From DASSWG01 sp041689995 (GTDB lineage: Bacteria > Bacteroidota > Bacteroidia > Flavobacteriales > Flavobacteriaceae), in contig JBDNFD010000130.1 in the NCBI GenBank assembly GCA_041689995.1, positions 1 to 32,691 on the forward strand: 32,691 nt of DNA, written 5' to 3'. The number at the start of each line of letters is the position of its first letter. Within the stretch, counting starts at the first letter, position 1. Both the position numbers and the translations under genes were made by a program. This document shows, piece by piece, positions 1 to 8,886 of this stretch. The notes beneath the pieces were generated by a model that worked only from the letters and a program-made list of their open reading frames with translations, was not told the DNA's origin and did not search any database.

Positions 1-190
1 GCTTAATTGTTTAACCGATTCACCGATTCACCAGTTCACCGATTCCCAGTTTAGTTGTTTAACTGCTTAATTGTTTAACCGATTCTCCGATTCACCGATT
101 TCCCGTTTAATTGTTTAACTACTTAATTGTTTAACCGATTCTCCGATTCCTTGATTCATCAATTCACCAATTCATCAATTCCCCTATTCA
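1..190. repeat. In-register 8-bp-period degenerate repeat array
   Basis: The whole stretch divides into consecutive octamers from position 7 to 190, preceded by a partial unit at 1-6, with no register slip. Two main unit types alternate in blocks: CCGATTCN (for example 15-22, 23-30, 39-46, 79-86, 87-94, 135-142) and TTGTTTAA (7-14, 55-62, 71-78, 111-118, 127-134). CTGCTTAA or CTACTTAA units mark the start of each higher-order block, at 63 and 119, with a partial one at 1. The blocks are therefore 64 and 56 bp long, that is 8 and 7 units. The last units (151-190) drift to NNAATTCA forms, and the final one (183-190) covers the last codons and stop of the neighbouring acyl-CoA synthetase gene. 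There are no unique spacers. The array continues beyond the left edge or starts there. Function unknown. Confidence 0.85.
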
Positions 191-1953
191 CCGTACATCT
201 TCCCATACAAATCCTGATATTTTTCTTGGATTTGCTTGCGTTTCAATTTCATGGTCGGTGTCAATTCCCCGCCTTCCACGCTCCAAACTTCCGGTATTAA
301 TTCAAATCGTTTTATTTGTTCCCAATGACCGAATTTCTGATTATATAAATCCATTTCCTTTTGGATACGAGCGATGACTTTCTCGTTTTGAATAAGTTCT
401 TTATTGGAACTTGCTGAAATATTTTTGCGGTCTGCCCAATCTTTTAAAAAATTAAAATCGGGTTGAATGAAGGCTGCCGGCATTTTTTCGCCTTCACCTA
501 CCACCATAATTTGTTCGATGAACCGAGATTGCTTCATGCTATTTTCCAAAAGTTGTGGGGCGATATATTTTCCGCCGGAAGTCTTGAACATTTCTTTTTT
601 TCGGTCGGTGATTTTTAAAAATCCTTCCTTGTCCAGTGTTCCAATATCGCCTGTGTGGAAATATCCATCTTTCAATACCTCTTCGGTTTTTTGTTTTTCT
701 TTGTAATAGCCGATCATAACCTGAGGTCCCTTGATCAAAATTTCGCCATCTTTAGCAATTTTCACGTCTGTTTCCGGAATAGGCTTTCCAACGGTTCCGA
801 TTTTAAATCCGTGATTGCGCATATCGTTCACTGAAATGACGGGCGAAGTTTCTGTAAGCCCATATCCTTCCATCAAATTGATTCCTGCAGCATTAAATAC
901 GCGCGCCAATCGGGGTTGCAGCGCGGCACTTCCCGAAGCGATCACTTTTATATTTCCACCCAAAGCTTCATGCCATTTTGAGAAAATTAGTTTCCGGGCA
1001 ATTTTCAATTGCAATTCGTACCACCATCCATTTTGTCCGTAAGGTTCATATTTCTGTCCGAGATCTACTGCCCAAAAGAATATTTTTTTCTGAATTCCTT
1101 TCAGTTCCGCGCCTTTGGCAATTATTTTGTCATAGACTTTTTCCAATAATCTCGGAACAGCGGTGATTACGTTGGGCTTGACTTCTTTCAGGTTTTCACT
1201 GATTTTATCGATGGGACCAAAGTAAATAGTAACTCCATTGTATTGGTATAAATACAAAAGCATGCGTTCATAAACATGGCAAACGGGAAGAAAACTGAGC
1301 GCCACGGATTCACCGTCTTTCAATGGCAAACGGCAGGAAGAATTTAGTGCATTGCTAACAATATTTTTATGGGAAAGCATCACACCTTTAGGTTTTCCGG
1401 TGGTTCCCGAAGTATAAATCAAGGTCGCCAAATCATCCTCTTTGATCGAGGCCATTATTCTTTCTACTTCTTTTTGGGTACTTTCATCTTCGCCCAAATC
1501 CACTATTTCCTGCCAGTTTTTGGTTCCTTCAATTTTGTCGAAGGAATATATTTCTTTAAGGGAAGGCACATTTTTTCGGATGCGGTTTACTTTTTCCAAC
1601 ACTTCTTCATCCGACACAAAACAATAAGTTGCGCCACAATGATTGAGCACATATTCATATTCTTCTTCGGAAATGGTGGGGTAAATGGGAACATCTTGTG
1701 CGCCAATTTGAAGGATGCCAATATCCATAATACACCATTCCGTGCGGTTATCGGTGGAAATAAGCGCGATTTTTTCCATGGGTTTTATCCCTAATTTCAA
1801 TAAACCCCGACTTATTTTATTGGCTTGATCGACATATTCTTTGGAAGATGTTGCTTTCCAATCGCCATTGGTTTTTGTGACCAAAGCTTTCTCCAAGTTG
1901 AATTTTTCAAGTTGATAGCGGGGAAAGTCAAAAAGTCGTGTGATTGGAGCCAT
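184..1953 (-). CDS. fadD: Long-chain fatty acid-CoA ligase (AMP-forming)
   Basis: This 589-residue protein is an AMP-dependent synthetase that activates long-chain fatty acids to acyl-CoA through an acyl-adenylate. The core motifs are all visible: the P-loop YTSGTTGKPKG at residues 180-190, YGLTETSP at 364-371, YFHTGDIG at 431-438, and the hinge/C-terminal signature DRKKEMFKTSGGKY at 450-463. The length and the ITDRKKEMFKTSGGKYIAP type of hinge fit the large FadD15/ACSL-like group of bacterial ligases rather than short acyl-CoA synthetases. It is probably cytoplasmic or peripheral on the membrane. The gene follows purL on the same strand after a 246-bp gap, so it probably has its own promoter. 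A 23-bp near-palindrome lies two bases before the ATG. The stop codon lies inside the last unit of the 8-bp repeat array. Family assignment is secure; chain-length preference is inferred. Confidence 0.93.
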   Translation of the reverse strand: MAPITRLFDFPRYQLEKFNLEKALVTKTNGDWKATSSKEYVDQANKISRGLLKLGIKPMEKIALISTDNRTEWCIMDIGILQIGAQDVPIYPTISEEEYEYVLNHCGATYCFVSDEEVLEKVNRIRKNVPSLKEIYSFDKIEGTKNWQEIVDLGEDESTQKEVERIMASIKEDDLATLIYTSGTTGKPKGVMLSHKNIVSNALNSSCRLPLKDGESVALSFLPVCHVYERMLLYLYQYNGVTIYFGPIDKISENLKEVKPNVITAVPRLLEKVYDKIIAKGAELKGIQKKIFFWAVDLGQKYEPYGQNGWWYELQLKIARKLIFSKWHEALGGNIKVIASGSAALQPRLARVFNAAGINLMEGYGLTETSPVISVNDMRNHGFKIGTVGKPIPETDVKIAKDGEILIKGPQVMIGYYKEKQKTEEVLKDGYFHTGDIGTLDKEGFLKITDRKKEMFKTSGGKYIAPQLLENSMKQSRFIEQIMVVGEGEKMPAAFIQPDFNFLKDWADRKNISASSNKELIQNEKVIARIQKEMDLYNQKFGHWEQIKRFELIPEVWSVEGGELTPTMKLKRKQIQEKYQDLYGKMYGE

Positions 1954-1955
1954 AA

Positions 1956-1978
1956 TGCACAGAATTTAATTCTATGCA
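1956..1978 (-). promoter_or_regulatory. Near-perfect palindrome directly upstream of the acyl-CoA ligase start; candidate operator
   Basis: The arms TGCACAGAATT (1956-1966) and AATTCTATGCA (1968-1978) are inverted repeats with one mismatch and a single central T. The start codon of the ligase is at 1951-1953, two bases away. A one-base centre suits a dimeric DNA-binding regulator better than an RNA hairpin. Fatty-acid genes are often controlled by TetR- or GntR-type repressors, but no regulator gene lies nearby. The function is inferred. Confidence 0.4.
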
Positions 1979-2070
1979 AAATAGGAAATTTCCCGGTAGG
2001 AAGTTCAAAATATGTGGTTCAAAGTTTTGAGATTTCAAATTAAACTACAAATTCTATTTTTACGTTTAGA

Positions 2071-2097
2071 CCTACAAGGTTTTAGAAACCTCGCAGG
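2071..2097. repeat. Palindromic intergenic repeat, copy 1
   Basis: The arms CCTACAAGGTTT and AAACCTCGCAGG pair with two mismatches around a TAG loop. The segment 2075-2101 matches copy 2 (2124-2150) at 26 of 27 positions. It sits in the 246-bp gap between purL and the acyl-CoA ligase gene. Its form resembles the dispersed AAGGTTT/AAACCT palindromes common between genes in flavobacteria. It could act as an mRNA 3'-end stabiliser for purL or as a REP-like element. Confidence 0.7.
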
Positions 2098-2123
2098 AAA
2101 TTTTGAGCTCGAATAACGCAATC

Positions 2124-2150
2124 CAAGGTTTTTGAAACCTCGCAGGAAAT
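2124..2150. repeat. Palindromic intergenic repeat, copy 2
   Basis: This copy keeps the core palindrome AGGTTTTTGAAACCT and the right flank CGCAGGAAAT of copy 1, with one base change over 27. The left outer arm seen in copy 1 is lost here. The spacing between the starts of the two copies is 49 bp. Two copies this close and this similar suggest recent duplication or insertion next to an existing copy. Confidence 0.7.
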
Positions 2151-2199
2151 CCCGATCCCAAATACCCGCGATCCTCAACACTAAACATTCGTAACTAGT

Positions 2200-5100
2200 T
2201 TATTCAAACCATTTCCGCGCATTCACGAAAGCTTCCAACCAAGGGGAAACCATGTCTTTTCTGCCTTTTGGATAGTAGCCCCAATTCCAAGGAAAAGTGG
2301 AGCGTTCAAAATGTGGCATGCTTACCAAGTGCCTTCCGGAAGCATCGGCCATCATTGCAGTGTTGAAATGGGAACCGTTCGGATTTGCGGGATAGCCTTC
2401 ATAGCCATATTTTCCAACGATATTATAGTTGCTTTCTTCATAAGGAAAACTGAATTTTCCTTCCCCATGTGCGGCCCAGATTCCGAGTTTACTTCCGGCG
2501 AAGCTGGAAAGCATCACAGAGTTGTTTTCCGGGATTTCCACAGAAGTAAAAATACATTCGAACTTATGCGATTCATTGTGAAGCATTTTTGGCTTCTGTG
2601 CATCTTCTGGGTTGATCAATCCTAATTCCATAAATAATTGACAACCATTGCAAACTCCCAGGGAAAGCGTGTCTTCGCGCTGGAAGAAGTTTTTCAATGC
2701 TGTGTGCGCTTTTTCATTGTACAAAAATGCGCCCGCCCAACCTTTCGCGCTTCCCAAAACATCGGAATTTGAAAATCCACCGACCGCAGCTATAAAATGA
2801 ATATCTTCCAACGTCTCACGTCCAGAAGTCAAATCGGTCATGTGAACATCTTTCACATCAAATCCTGCCAAAAACATTGCGCGCGCCATTTCCCGTTCGC
2901 CATTGGAACCTTTTTCGCGAATGATGGCAGCTTTTATTCTTGGCTTGTTGTTCAGATCCTGATCCAGTTTTCCAGTGAAATGTTTCGGAAAAATATATTC
3001 CAGTTCTTGGTTTTTATAGTTGCGAAAACGCTCGGCTGCTTTTTCGGGTCCGCTTTGTTTTTCATCCAATAAGAACGAAGTTTTATACCAAGCATCACGA
3101 ATTTCGGATATAATAAATTCTAGATTTTCATGGTTATTTTGAATTGAAAATGTGTTTGACTCAATTACTTTCCCGATTTTGAAGAATTCAATTTCTTTTT
3201 CCTGTAAAATTGTTTCCACGGAAGAATTATCGGTCGCTTGAAAAACAAGGCCGCAGTTTTCGGAAAAGAGCAATTTCACGGAATCTTTTTCTCCTATAGA
3301 AGTCAAATCCAGTTTTGCGCTGAGATTGTTTTCCGCAAAACACATTTCCAAAAGTGTAGTGATCAATCCGCCGGAAGCCACATCGTGCCCGGCGAGAACC
3401 AAATCCTTTTGAATCAATTCCTGGATCGCATTGAAAGTAGCTACAAAATTTTCAGCATTTTTGACATTGGGTGTTTCGGTTCCAATTTTGTTGAAAATTT
3501 GTGCAAAAGAAGAGCCTCCCAATTTGAATTTATCTTGAGAAAGATTGATATAATATATGTCCCCGCCATCTTTCTGAAGTACGGGTTCAACCGTTTTAGT
3601 AAGATCATTACAATGGCCGGCGGCGGAAATAATGACCGTTCCGGGAGCGAGCACTTCTTCATTTTTGTATTTCTGCTTCATGGAAAGCGAATCTTTTCCC
3701 GTGGGAATATTGATTCCCAAACTAATGGCAAAATCTGAAACCGCTTGTACCGCTTCATATAAACGGGCATCTTCCCCCGGATTGTTGCAAGGCCACATCC
3801 AGTTTGCCGAAAGTGAAATGGATTTCAGTCCGTTTTCCAGAGGTGCCCACACAATGTTGCTCAATGCTTCCGCGATGGAATTTCGGGAGCCGGCAACCGG
3901 ATCAATAAGTCCTGAAATAGGGGAGTGGCCGATGGAAGTTGCTACGCCGATTTTCCCCGTATAATCCAATGCCATTACGCCACAATTGTTCAAAGGAAGT
4001 TGTAATTTTCCCGCGGTTTGTTGTTTGGCGACTAGTCCCGTCACACAGCGATCTGCTTTATTGGTCAGCCAGTCTTTGCAGGCAACTGCTTCCAATTTTA
4101 GAACTTGATTTAAATACTGGTTTATTTTCGCAGAATCGTAACCCAGTTTCTCATATTTGCGTTCGACGGTTTTGTCGGTCATTATTGTTTTTGGCGAACT
4201 TCCGAACATATCGCATAAGGCTAAATCCATTGGCTTATAGCCCTTACTATTACTTTTGAAGGTGAATTGTTTGTCATCAGTCACATGTCCCACCGCATAC
4301 ATGGGCGCACGTTCACGATCGGCGACGCGTTGTAAAATATCCAACTCTTTTTCCGGAATAATAAGTCCCATACGTTCTTGGGATTCATTTCCAATAATCT
4401 CTTTTGCCGATAAGGTCGGATCGCCAATTGGCAATTTGTCCAAATCAATATTTCCGCCGGTGTCTTCCACCAATTCGCTTAGGCAATTCAAATGTCCGCC
4501 AGCGCCATGATCGTGAACCGTCAAAATGGGATTCTCGTCCCGCTCCACCATTCCACGAATGGCGTTGGCAGCTCGTTTTTGCATTTCTGGATTGGCCCGC
4601 TGTACGGCGTTCAGTTCGATTCCTGTGTGAAAAGCACCGGTATCGGCAGAAGAAACTGCTGCCCCGCCCATTCCGATCCGGTAATTTTCACCACCTAGAA
4701 CCACTATTTTATCACCTTTTTTCGGGGTTCCTTTAATTGCTTGGTCAGCTTTGGCATATCCCACACCGCCAGCAAGCATAATCGCTTTGTCATAACCCAG
4801 CGGACGCTTATTCTCGTTGTGTTCAAATGTCAAAACAGAGCCCGCAATCAAGGGTTGACCAAATTTGTTGCCGAAATCAGAAGCGCCATTTGATGCTTTG
4901 ATCAAAATATCCATTGGTGTTTGATAAAGCCATTTGCGTTCTTTGGTATTGTTTTCCCAAGTCCGGTCAGAAGATGGATTGTTTTTTTCCAATCTGGAAT
5001 ATGAGGTCATATATACTGCAGTTCCGGCCAAAGGCAATGAGCCTTTCCCGCCCGCCAACCGATCACGTATTTCCCCTCCAGCTCCTGTCGCCGCTCCGTT

Positions 5101-5874
5101 GAACGGTTCCACAGTTGTGGGAAAATTATGGGTTTCTGCTTTAAGCGAAATAACGGAATTGTATTCTTTTTCATTATAATATTCAGGGATGTCAGCGGTT
5201 TTGGGGGCAAATTGCTGAATTCGCGGTCCTTTTATGAACGCAACATTGTCTTTGTAGGCGGAAACAATTCCGTTTGGATTGGTTTCGGAGGTTTTTTTTA
5301 TCAGTTTAAAAAGTGATTCCTGTTTTTCTTCTCCATCAATAATAAAGGTACCATTGAAAATTTTATGTCGGCAATGTTCTGAATTCACCTGTGAAAAACC
5401 AAATACTTCAGAATCAGTCAGTTTTCTACCGATTTTTTTTGAAAGTTGTTCCAAATAATCCACTTCTTCTGCATTCAAAGAAAGACCTTCTAGCTGATTA
5501 TAAGCCTCGATATCCATAATTTCTTGAATGGTTTCCGGCACTTTGTCGATAGTGAAAATTTCTTGGTTCAATCCCTTATATTTTTGGCGCAACATGGGGT
5601 CAAAATCATGAAAATTTCTGTCAACTTTCAAAAATTCTTCAATGCGCAGAATTCCATTTATATTCATGTTCCGGGTAATTTCCACGGCGTTGGTGCTCCA
5701 AGGAGTGATCATGGCGGCTCGTGGTCCCACAAAAAAGCCAGAAAGGCTCGTTTGGTTTAAATTTTGGGCATCGCCAAAAAGCCAGTTTAGTTTTGAGATG
5801 TTTTCTGCGGAAAGGTTTTTGTGGGTATGTACCGCATAAACTTTGTTGGGTTTGGTTCCGAAAAATAGGATCAT
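2200..5874 (-). CDS. purL: Phosphoribosylformylglycinamidine synthase, single-chain (PurL)
   Basis: This 1224-residue enzyme converts FGAR, glutamine and ATP into FGAM in the fourth step of purine synthesis. It is the large, single-polypeptide form found in Proteobacteria, Bacteroidota and eukaryotes, with synthetase and glutaminase halves fused. Visible signatures are SQVNSEHCRHKIF at residues 161-173, KAETHNFPT at 245-253 and GAATGAGGEIRD at 260-271, all in the first synthetase half. The C-terminal class I glutaminase has the GVCNGC nucleophile motif with Cys1075 and the MPHFERS motif giving His1188 and Glu1190. The usual form of that motif is PHPER, so the Phe is a mild variant. The length is normal for the family and the frame is intact. 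It diverges from the dgkA gene across 134 bp. The 246-bp gap downstream carries two palindromic repeats. Confidence 0.98.
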   Translation of the reverse strand: MILFFGTKPNKVYAVHTHKNLSAENISKLNWLFGDAQNLNQTSLSGFFVGPRAAMITPWSTNAVEITRNMNINGILRIEEFLKVDRNFHDFDPMLRQKYKGLNQEIFTIDKVPETIQEIMDIEAYNQLEGLSLNAEEVDYLEQLSKKIGRKLTDSEVFGFSQVNSEHCRHKIFNGTFIIDGEEKQESLFKLIKKTSETNPNGIVSAYKDNVAFIKGPRIQQFAPKTADIPEYYNEKEYNSVISLKAETHNFPTTVEPFNGAATGAGGEIRDRLAGGKGSLPLAGTAVYMTSYSRLEKNNPSSDRTWENNTKERKWLYQTPMDILIKASNGASDFGNKFGQPLIAGSVLTFEHNENKRPLGYDKAIMLAGGVGYAKADQAIKGTPKKGDKIVVLGGENYRIGMGGAAVSSADTGAFHTGIELNAVQRANPEMQKRAANAIRGMVERDENPILTVHDHGAGGHLNCLSELVEDTGGNIDLDKLPIGDPTLSAKEIIGNESQERMGLIIPEKELDILQRVADRERAPMYAVGHVTDDKQFTFKSNSKGYKPMDLALCDMFGSSPKTIMTDKTVERKYEKLGYDSAKINQYLNQVLKLEAVACKDWLTNKADRCVTGLVAKQQTAGKLQLPLNNCGVMALDYTGKIGVATSIGHSPISGLIDPVAGSRNSIAEALSNIVWAPLENGLKSISLSANWMWPCNNPGEDARLYEAVQAVSDFAISLGINIPTGKDSLSMKQKYKNEEVLAPGTVIISAAGHCNDLTKTVEPVLQKDGGDIYYINLSQDKFKLGGSSFAQIFNKIGTETPNVKNAENFVATFNAIQELIQKDLVLAGHDVASGGLITTLLEMCFAENNLSAKLDLTSIGEKDSVKLLFSENCGLVFQATDNSSVETILQEKEIEFFKIGKVIESNTFSIQNNHENLEFIISEIRDAWYKTSFLLDEKQSGPEKAAERFRNYKNQELEYIFPKHFTGKLDQDLNNKPRIKAAIIREKGSNGEREMARAMFLAGFDVKDVHMTDLTSGRETLEDIHFIAAVGGFSNSDVLGSAKGWAGAFLYNEKAHTALKNFFQREDTLSLGVCNGCQLFMELGLINPEDAQKPKMLHNESHKFECIFTSVEIPENNSVMLSSFAGSKLGIWAAHGEGKFSFPYEESNYNIVGKYGYEGYPANPNGSHFNTAMMADASGRHLVSMPHFERSTFPWNWGYYPKGRKDMVSPWLEAFVNARKWFE

Positions 5875-6008
5875 TTGAGTGGATTTTAAGCTTGTAAAAA
5901 TACGATAATTGTTACAAAAAATTGGGGTTTTGAAATAGGAAAAGGCTTTGGCTCAAGAAGGGATTTTCAGACTATTTTCCTATCTTTCGACATTAAAAAA
6001 ACGATAAA

Positions 6009-6377
6009 ATGTGGAACACCTATCTTGGAAAACGAATGAAGGGCGGCGGATATGCCTTAAAAGGTGCGTGGTTGCTGTTAAAGACCGAAGCTAGTATTCA
6101 AGTTCAGGCAATAATTTCTATACTTATGTGCTTAGGTGGTTTTTATTTTGATATTTCCGCCCAAGAATGGATACTTCAAATTCTGGCAATTGGCTTAGTA
6201 ATGGGACTGGAGGGTTTGAACACCGCAGTGGAAGAAATCGCAGATTTTGTCCATCCGGATATGCACAGCAAAATTGGCCTTATCAAAGATTTTGCGGCCG
6301 GAGCGGTTTTTTTTGGGGCCGCGGCCGCCATCTTTGTCGGCATAATGATTTATTATCCTTATCTTATGGCATTATAA
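6009..6377 (+). CDS. dgkA: Diacylglycerol/undecaprenol kinase (DgkA family)
   Basis: This 122-residue integral membrane protein belongs to the small prokaryotic DgkA family, which phosphorylates diacylglycerol or undecaprenol. The family signature is clear: Glu28 in the first amphipathic segment, EGLNTAVEEIAD at residues 68-79, and KDFAAGAV at 93-100. Three hydrophobic segments are evident, near residues 32-47, 53-66 and 95-118. In Gram-negative bacteria the enzyme recycles diacylglycerol left by periplasmic glucan or lipid decoration; in Gram-positives the homologue is an undecaprenol kinase. The sequence does not separate the two here. The gene is followed 87 bp later by ftsK, which has its own promoter-like motifs. 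The ATG at 6009 is the only sensible start. Confidence 0.92.
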   Translation: MWNTYLGKRMKGGGYALKGAWLLLKTEASIQVQAIISILMCLGGFYFDISAQEWILQILAIGLVMGLEGLNTAVEEIADFVHPDMHSKIGLIKDFAAGAVFFGAAAAIFVGIMIYYPYLMAL

Positions 6378-6427
6378 AGCAGATTCCGGATATTCATGGA
6401 TATAAAAATTTCTTAGGCAAACCGTGA

Positions 6428-6443
6428 TATATTTGTATTTTTG
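6428..6443 (+). promoter_or_regulatory. Tandem TAnnTTTG -7 elements upstream of ftsK
   Basis: Two perfect Bacteroidota -7 elements stand back to back: TATATTTG at 6428-6435 and TATTTTTG at 6436-6443. A TTAG sequence at 6413-6416, 20 bp before the second element, is a poor -33 match. Transcription would start near 6450, which excludes the upstream TTG codon at 6441 and supports translation from the ATG at 6465. Confidence 0.55.
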
Positions 6444-6464
6444 CTGAAATACCCACCTTTGTTC

Positions 6465-8852
6465 ATGGCTAAAAAAAAGGCAAAATCAACCTCTAAATCT
6501 CCCAAGAAAACCAAGCGTCTTAGCCTGCAAATGAACAGGTATCAAAAGGTGGTCCTGGGAAGTTTTCTTTTCCTCTTGGGACTCGCCCTTTTCATTGCGT
6601 TTGTTTCCTTTTTGTTCAACTGGAAAGCCGACCAAAGTACCTTACATTCTTTGGGCGACCGTGCGGTAGTACCGCAAAATTGGCTCAGTAAATTTGGGGC
6701 TACGGTAAGCGATTTCTTTATTTTTGATGGTTTTGGGATCGCAGCTTTTAGTATTGCTATCCTTGTTTCTTTGTCGGGAATTTATTTATTTTTCAATTTC
6801 AAAACAAAGCGACTTTGGAAATTTTGGTTATGGGGAATTTTAGTGATGCTTTGGTCTGCCACAATTTTGGGTTTTTTCTCCGCCAAAAATGCTTTTTTGG
6901 GTGGAACGATCGGTTATGAAATTAATGATTTCTTGCAAGATTATCTCGGGTTTATTGGCGTTTTGTTATTGCTCATTTTTATATTTATTGGTTATGTGGT
7001 GGTACGATTTAAGGTGACCCCAGAAAAGATTGGAAGTCATTTCAAGTCTTCAAAAAAGGAAATGGAAGAAGATTTAATTTATCAAGAAACTGTTTCGAAA
7101 CCGAAGGAAACCACCTCTAATTCTGAAGATAGTGATGAAGAAGAAGCGCAAACTGCTAAATTTTCTTTAACACCGGAAAACACTTCCCGGGAATTGGAAA
7201 CAGAAGCAAATTTTCAGGAAAAACCCAAAAAAATCGTGATCGGCCCGGAAAGTGGTTCAGATGTTTCCATGGAAGTGGAAGAAACAGTGGAGGAAGAAGA
7301 ATTCACCGAGAATTTAAGCAGCAAATTGGTGAAGGATTATGGCGAATTCGACCCGAAATTGGAATTGGGGAAATACCGTTTTCCACCTATCGAATTGCTG
7401 AAAGATTATAGTTCTGGAAGTGGTATTACCATTGATCAGGAAGAATTGGAGGAAAATAAAAACAACATTGTTAATACACTTAAAAATTATAAGATTGACA
7501 TTGCACAAATTAAAGCCACCGTTGGTCCGACGGTTACTTTATATGAAATTGTGCCCGAAGCTGGGATTCGTATTTCGAAAATTAAGAACCTCGAAGATGA
7601 TATTGCACTTTCACTCTCTGCTTTGGGAATACGGATTATTGCACCGATTCCGGGAAAAGGAACTATCGGAATCGAGGTGCCAAACAAAAATTACAGCATT
7701 GTTTCCATGCGTTCGGTGATCGCTTCCACTAAATTTCAAAAAGCAGAAATGGAACTGCCGATCGCTTTTGGAAAAACCATTTCCAATGAAACTTTTGTGG
7801 TTGATTTGGCAAAAATGCCACACTTGCTGATGGCCGGAGCAACGGGGCAAGGAAAATCGGTTGGTTTGAACGCAGTTTTGACTTCCCTGCTTTATAAAAA
7901 ACATCCGGCGGAAGTGAAATTTGTTTTAGTGGATCCAAAAAAAGTGGAACTGACTTTGTTCAATAAAATAGAACGACATTATTTGGCAAAACTTCCCGAT
8001 TCCGAAGAAGCGATTATCACCGATAACACAAAGGTTATTAATACCTTGAATTCGCTTTGCATAGAAATGGATAATCGTTATAATTTATTGAAAGATGCGA
8101 TGGTCCGAAATATAAAAGAATATAACACAAAGTTTAAAGCCAGGAAATTAAATCCTGAAAATGGGCATGTCTTTTTGCCATATATTGTTTTGGTGATCGA
8201 TGAATTTGCCGATTTAATTATGACCGCCGGAAAAGAAGTGGAAACTCCAATTGCAAGATTGGCACAATTGGCAAGGGCGATCGGTATCCACTTAATTATT
8301 GCGACCCAACGTCCATCGGTCAACGTTATTACGGGAATGATCAAGGCGAATTTTCCTGCGAGAATTGCTTTTCGGGTAACTTCCAAAATCGACTCGCGCA
8401 CCATTTTGGATACTGGCGGTGCCGATCAATTAATTGGCCGTGGCGATATGTTGTTCACCCAAGGGAACGATTTGATCCGGTTGCAATGTGCATTTGTCGA
8501 CACCCCAGAGGTAGATCGTATTACTGAATATATCGGTTCGCAAAAAGCTTTTCCCGAAGCGTATCAATTACCGGAATACAGCGGCGAAGAAGGTGGCACG
8601 GGACTTGATATAGAAATAAGCGAACGCGACAAAATGTTCCGGGAAGCTGCAGAAGTGATCGTGATTGCTCAACAAGGTTCAGCTTCATTGCTGCAACGAA
8701 AATTAAAATTGGGCTATAACCGGGCAGGAAGAATAATCGATCAGTTGGAAGCTGCGGGAATTGTTGGTCCATTTGAAGGAAGCAAGGCGCGCCAAGTGCT
8801 GATTACTGATCTAGCTTCTTTGGATAATTACTTGAACAACGAACAGCAATGA
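6465..8852 (+). CDS. ftsK: DNA translocase FtsK
   Basis: This 795-residue septal DNA pump clears chromosome dimers and DNA from the closing division site. The N-terminus is strongly basic (MAKKKAKSTSKSPKKTKR), followed by four membrane helices within about residues 28-180. A short acidic linker follows, in place of the long Pro/Gln linker of E. coli FtsK. The RecA-like motor has Walker A GATGQGKS at residues 458-465 and Walker B VLVIDE ending at 580. The TQRPSVNVITGMIKANFPAR stretch and the IGRGDML motif are typical of the family. The C-terminal winged-helix gamma domain, which reads KOPS-like sequences, covers about 735-780 (LLQRKLKLGYNRAGRIIDQL). An in-frame TTG at 6441 would add eight residues but overlaps the promoter motif, so the ATG at 6465 is chosen. 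It probably leads an ftsK-lolA-lptG transcript. Confidence 0.97.
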   Translation: MAKKKAKSTSKSPKKTKRLSLQMNRYQKVVLGSFLFLLGLALFIAFVSFLFNWKADQSTLHSLGDRAVVPQNWLSKFGATVSDFFIFDGFGIAAFSIAILVSLSGIYLFFNFKTKRLWKFWLWGILVMLWSATILGFFSAKNAFLGGTIGYEINDFLQDYLGFIGVLLLLIFIFIGYVVVRFKVTPEKIGSHFKSSKKEMEEDLIYQETVSKPKETTSNSEDSDEEEAQTAKFSLTPENTSRELETEANFQEKPKKIVIGPESGSDVSMEVEETVEEEEFTENLSSKLVKDYGEFDPKLELGKYRFPPIELLKDYSSGSGITIDQEELEENKNNIVNTLKNYKIDIAQIKATVGPTVTLYEIVPEAGIRISKIKNLEDDIALSLSALGIRIIAPIPGKGTIGIEVPNKNYSIVSMRSVIASTKFQKAEMELPIAFGKTISNETFVVDLAKMPHLLMAGATGQGKSVGLNAVLTSLLYKKHPAEVKFVLVDPKKVELTLFNKIERHYLAKLPDSEEAIITDNTKVINTLNSLCIEMDNRYNLLKDAMVRNIKEYNTKFKARKLNPENGHVFLPYIVLVIDEFADLIMTAGKEVETPIARLAQLARAIGIHLIIATQRPSVNVITGMIKANFPARIAFRVTSKIDSRTILDTGGADQLIGRGDMLFTQGNDLIRLQCAFVDTPEVDRITEYIGSQKAFPEAYQLPEYSGEEGGTGLDIEISERDKMFREAAEVIVIAQQGSASLLQRKLKLGYNRAGRIIDQLEAAGIVGPFEGSKARQVLITDLASLDNYLNNEQQ

Positions 8853-8886
8853 GTTTTGATCGCTTCATTATTATAAAACAGAAAAA

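Noticed and set aside
1369..1794. 141-residue plus-strand open frame opposite the acyl-CoA ligase gene
   Set aside because: It is antisense to a strongly conserved coding region and its Phe/Ile/His-rich composition is typical of a shadow frame.
3238..3738. 166-residue plus-strand open frame opposite purL
   Set aside because: It lies wholly inside the conserved, intact purL gene on the other strand; its translation shows no domain, and its length is expected from codon bias shadowing.
5875..6008. Promoters in the purL-dgkA divergent gap
   Set aside because: Only one-mismatch elements were found (TATTTTTA toward purL, TATCTTTC toward dgkA) with no -33 TTG at a proper distance, so they are not listed as features.
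6441..6464. TTG start that would extend FtsK by eight residues
   Set aside because: The codon lies within a perfect -7 promoter element, and the basic MAKKK start at 6465 is typical for the family.
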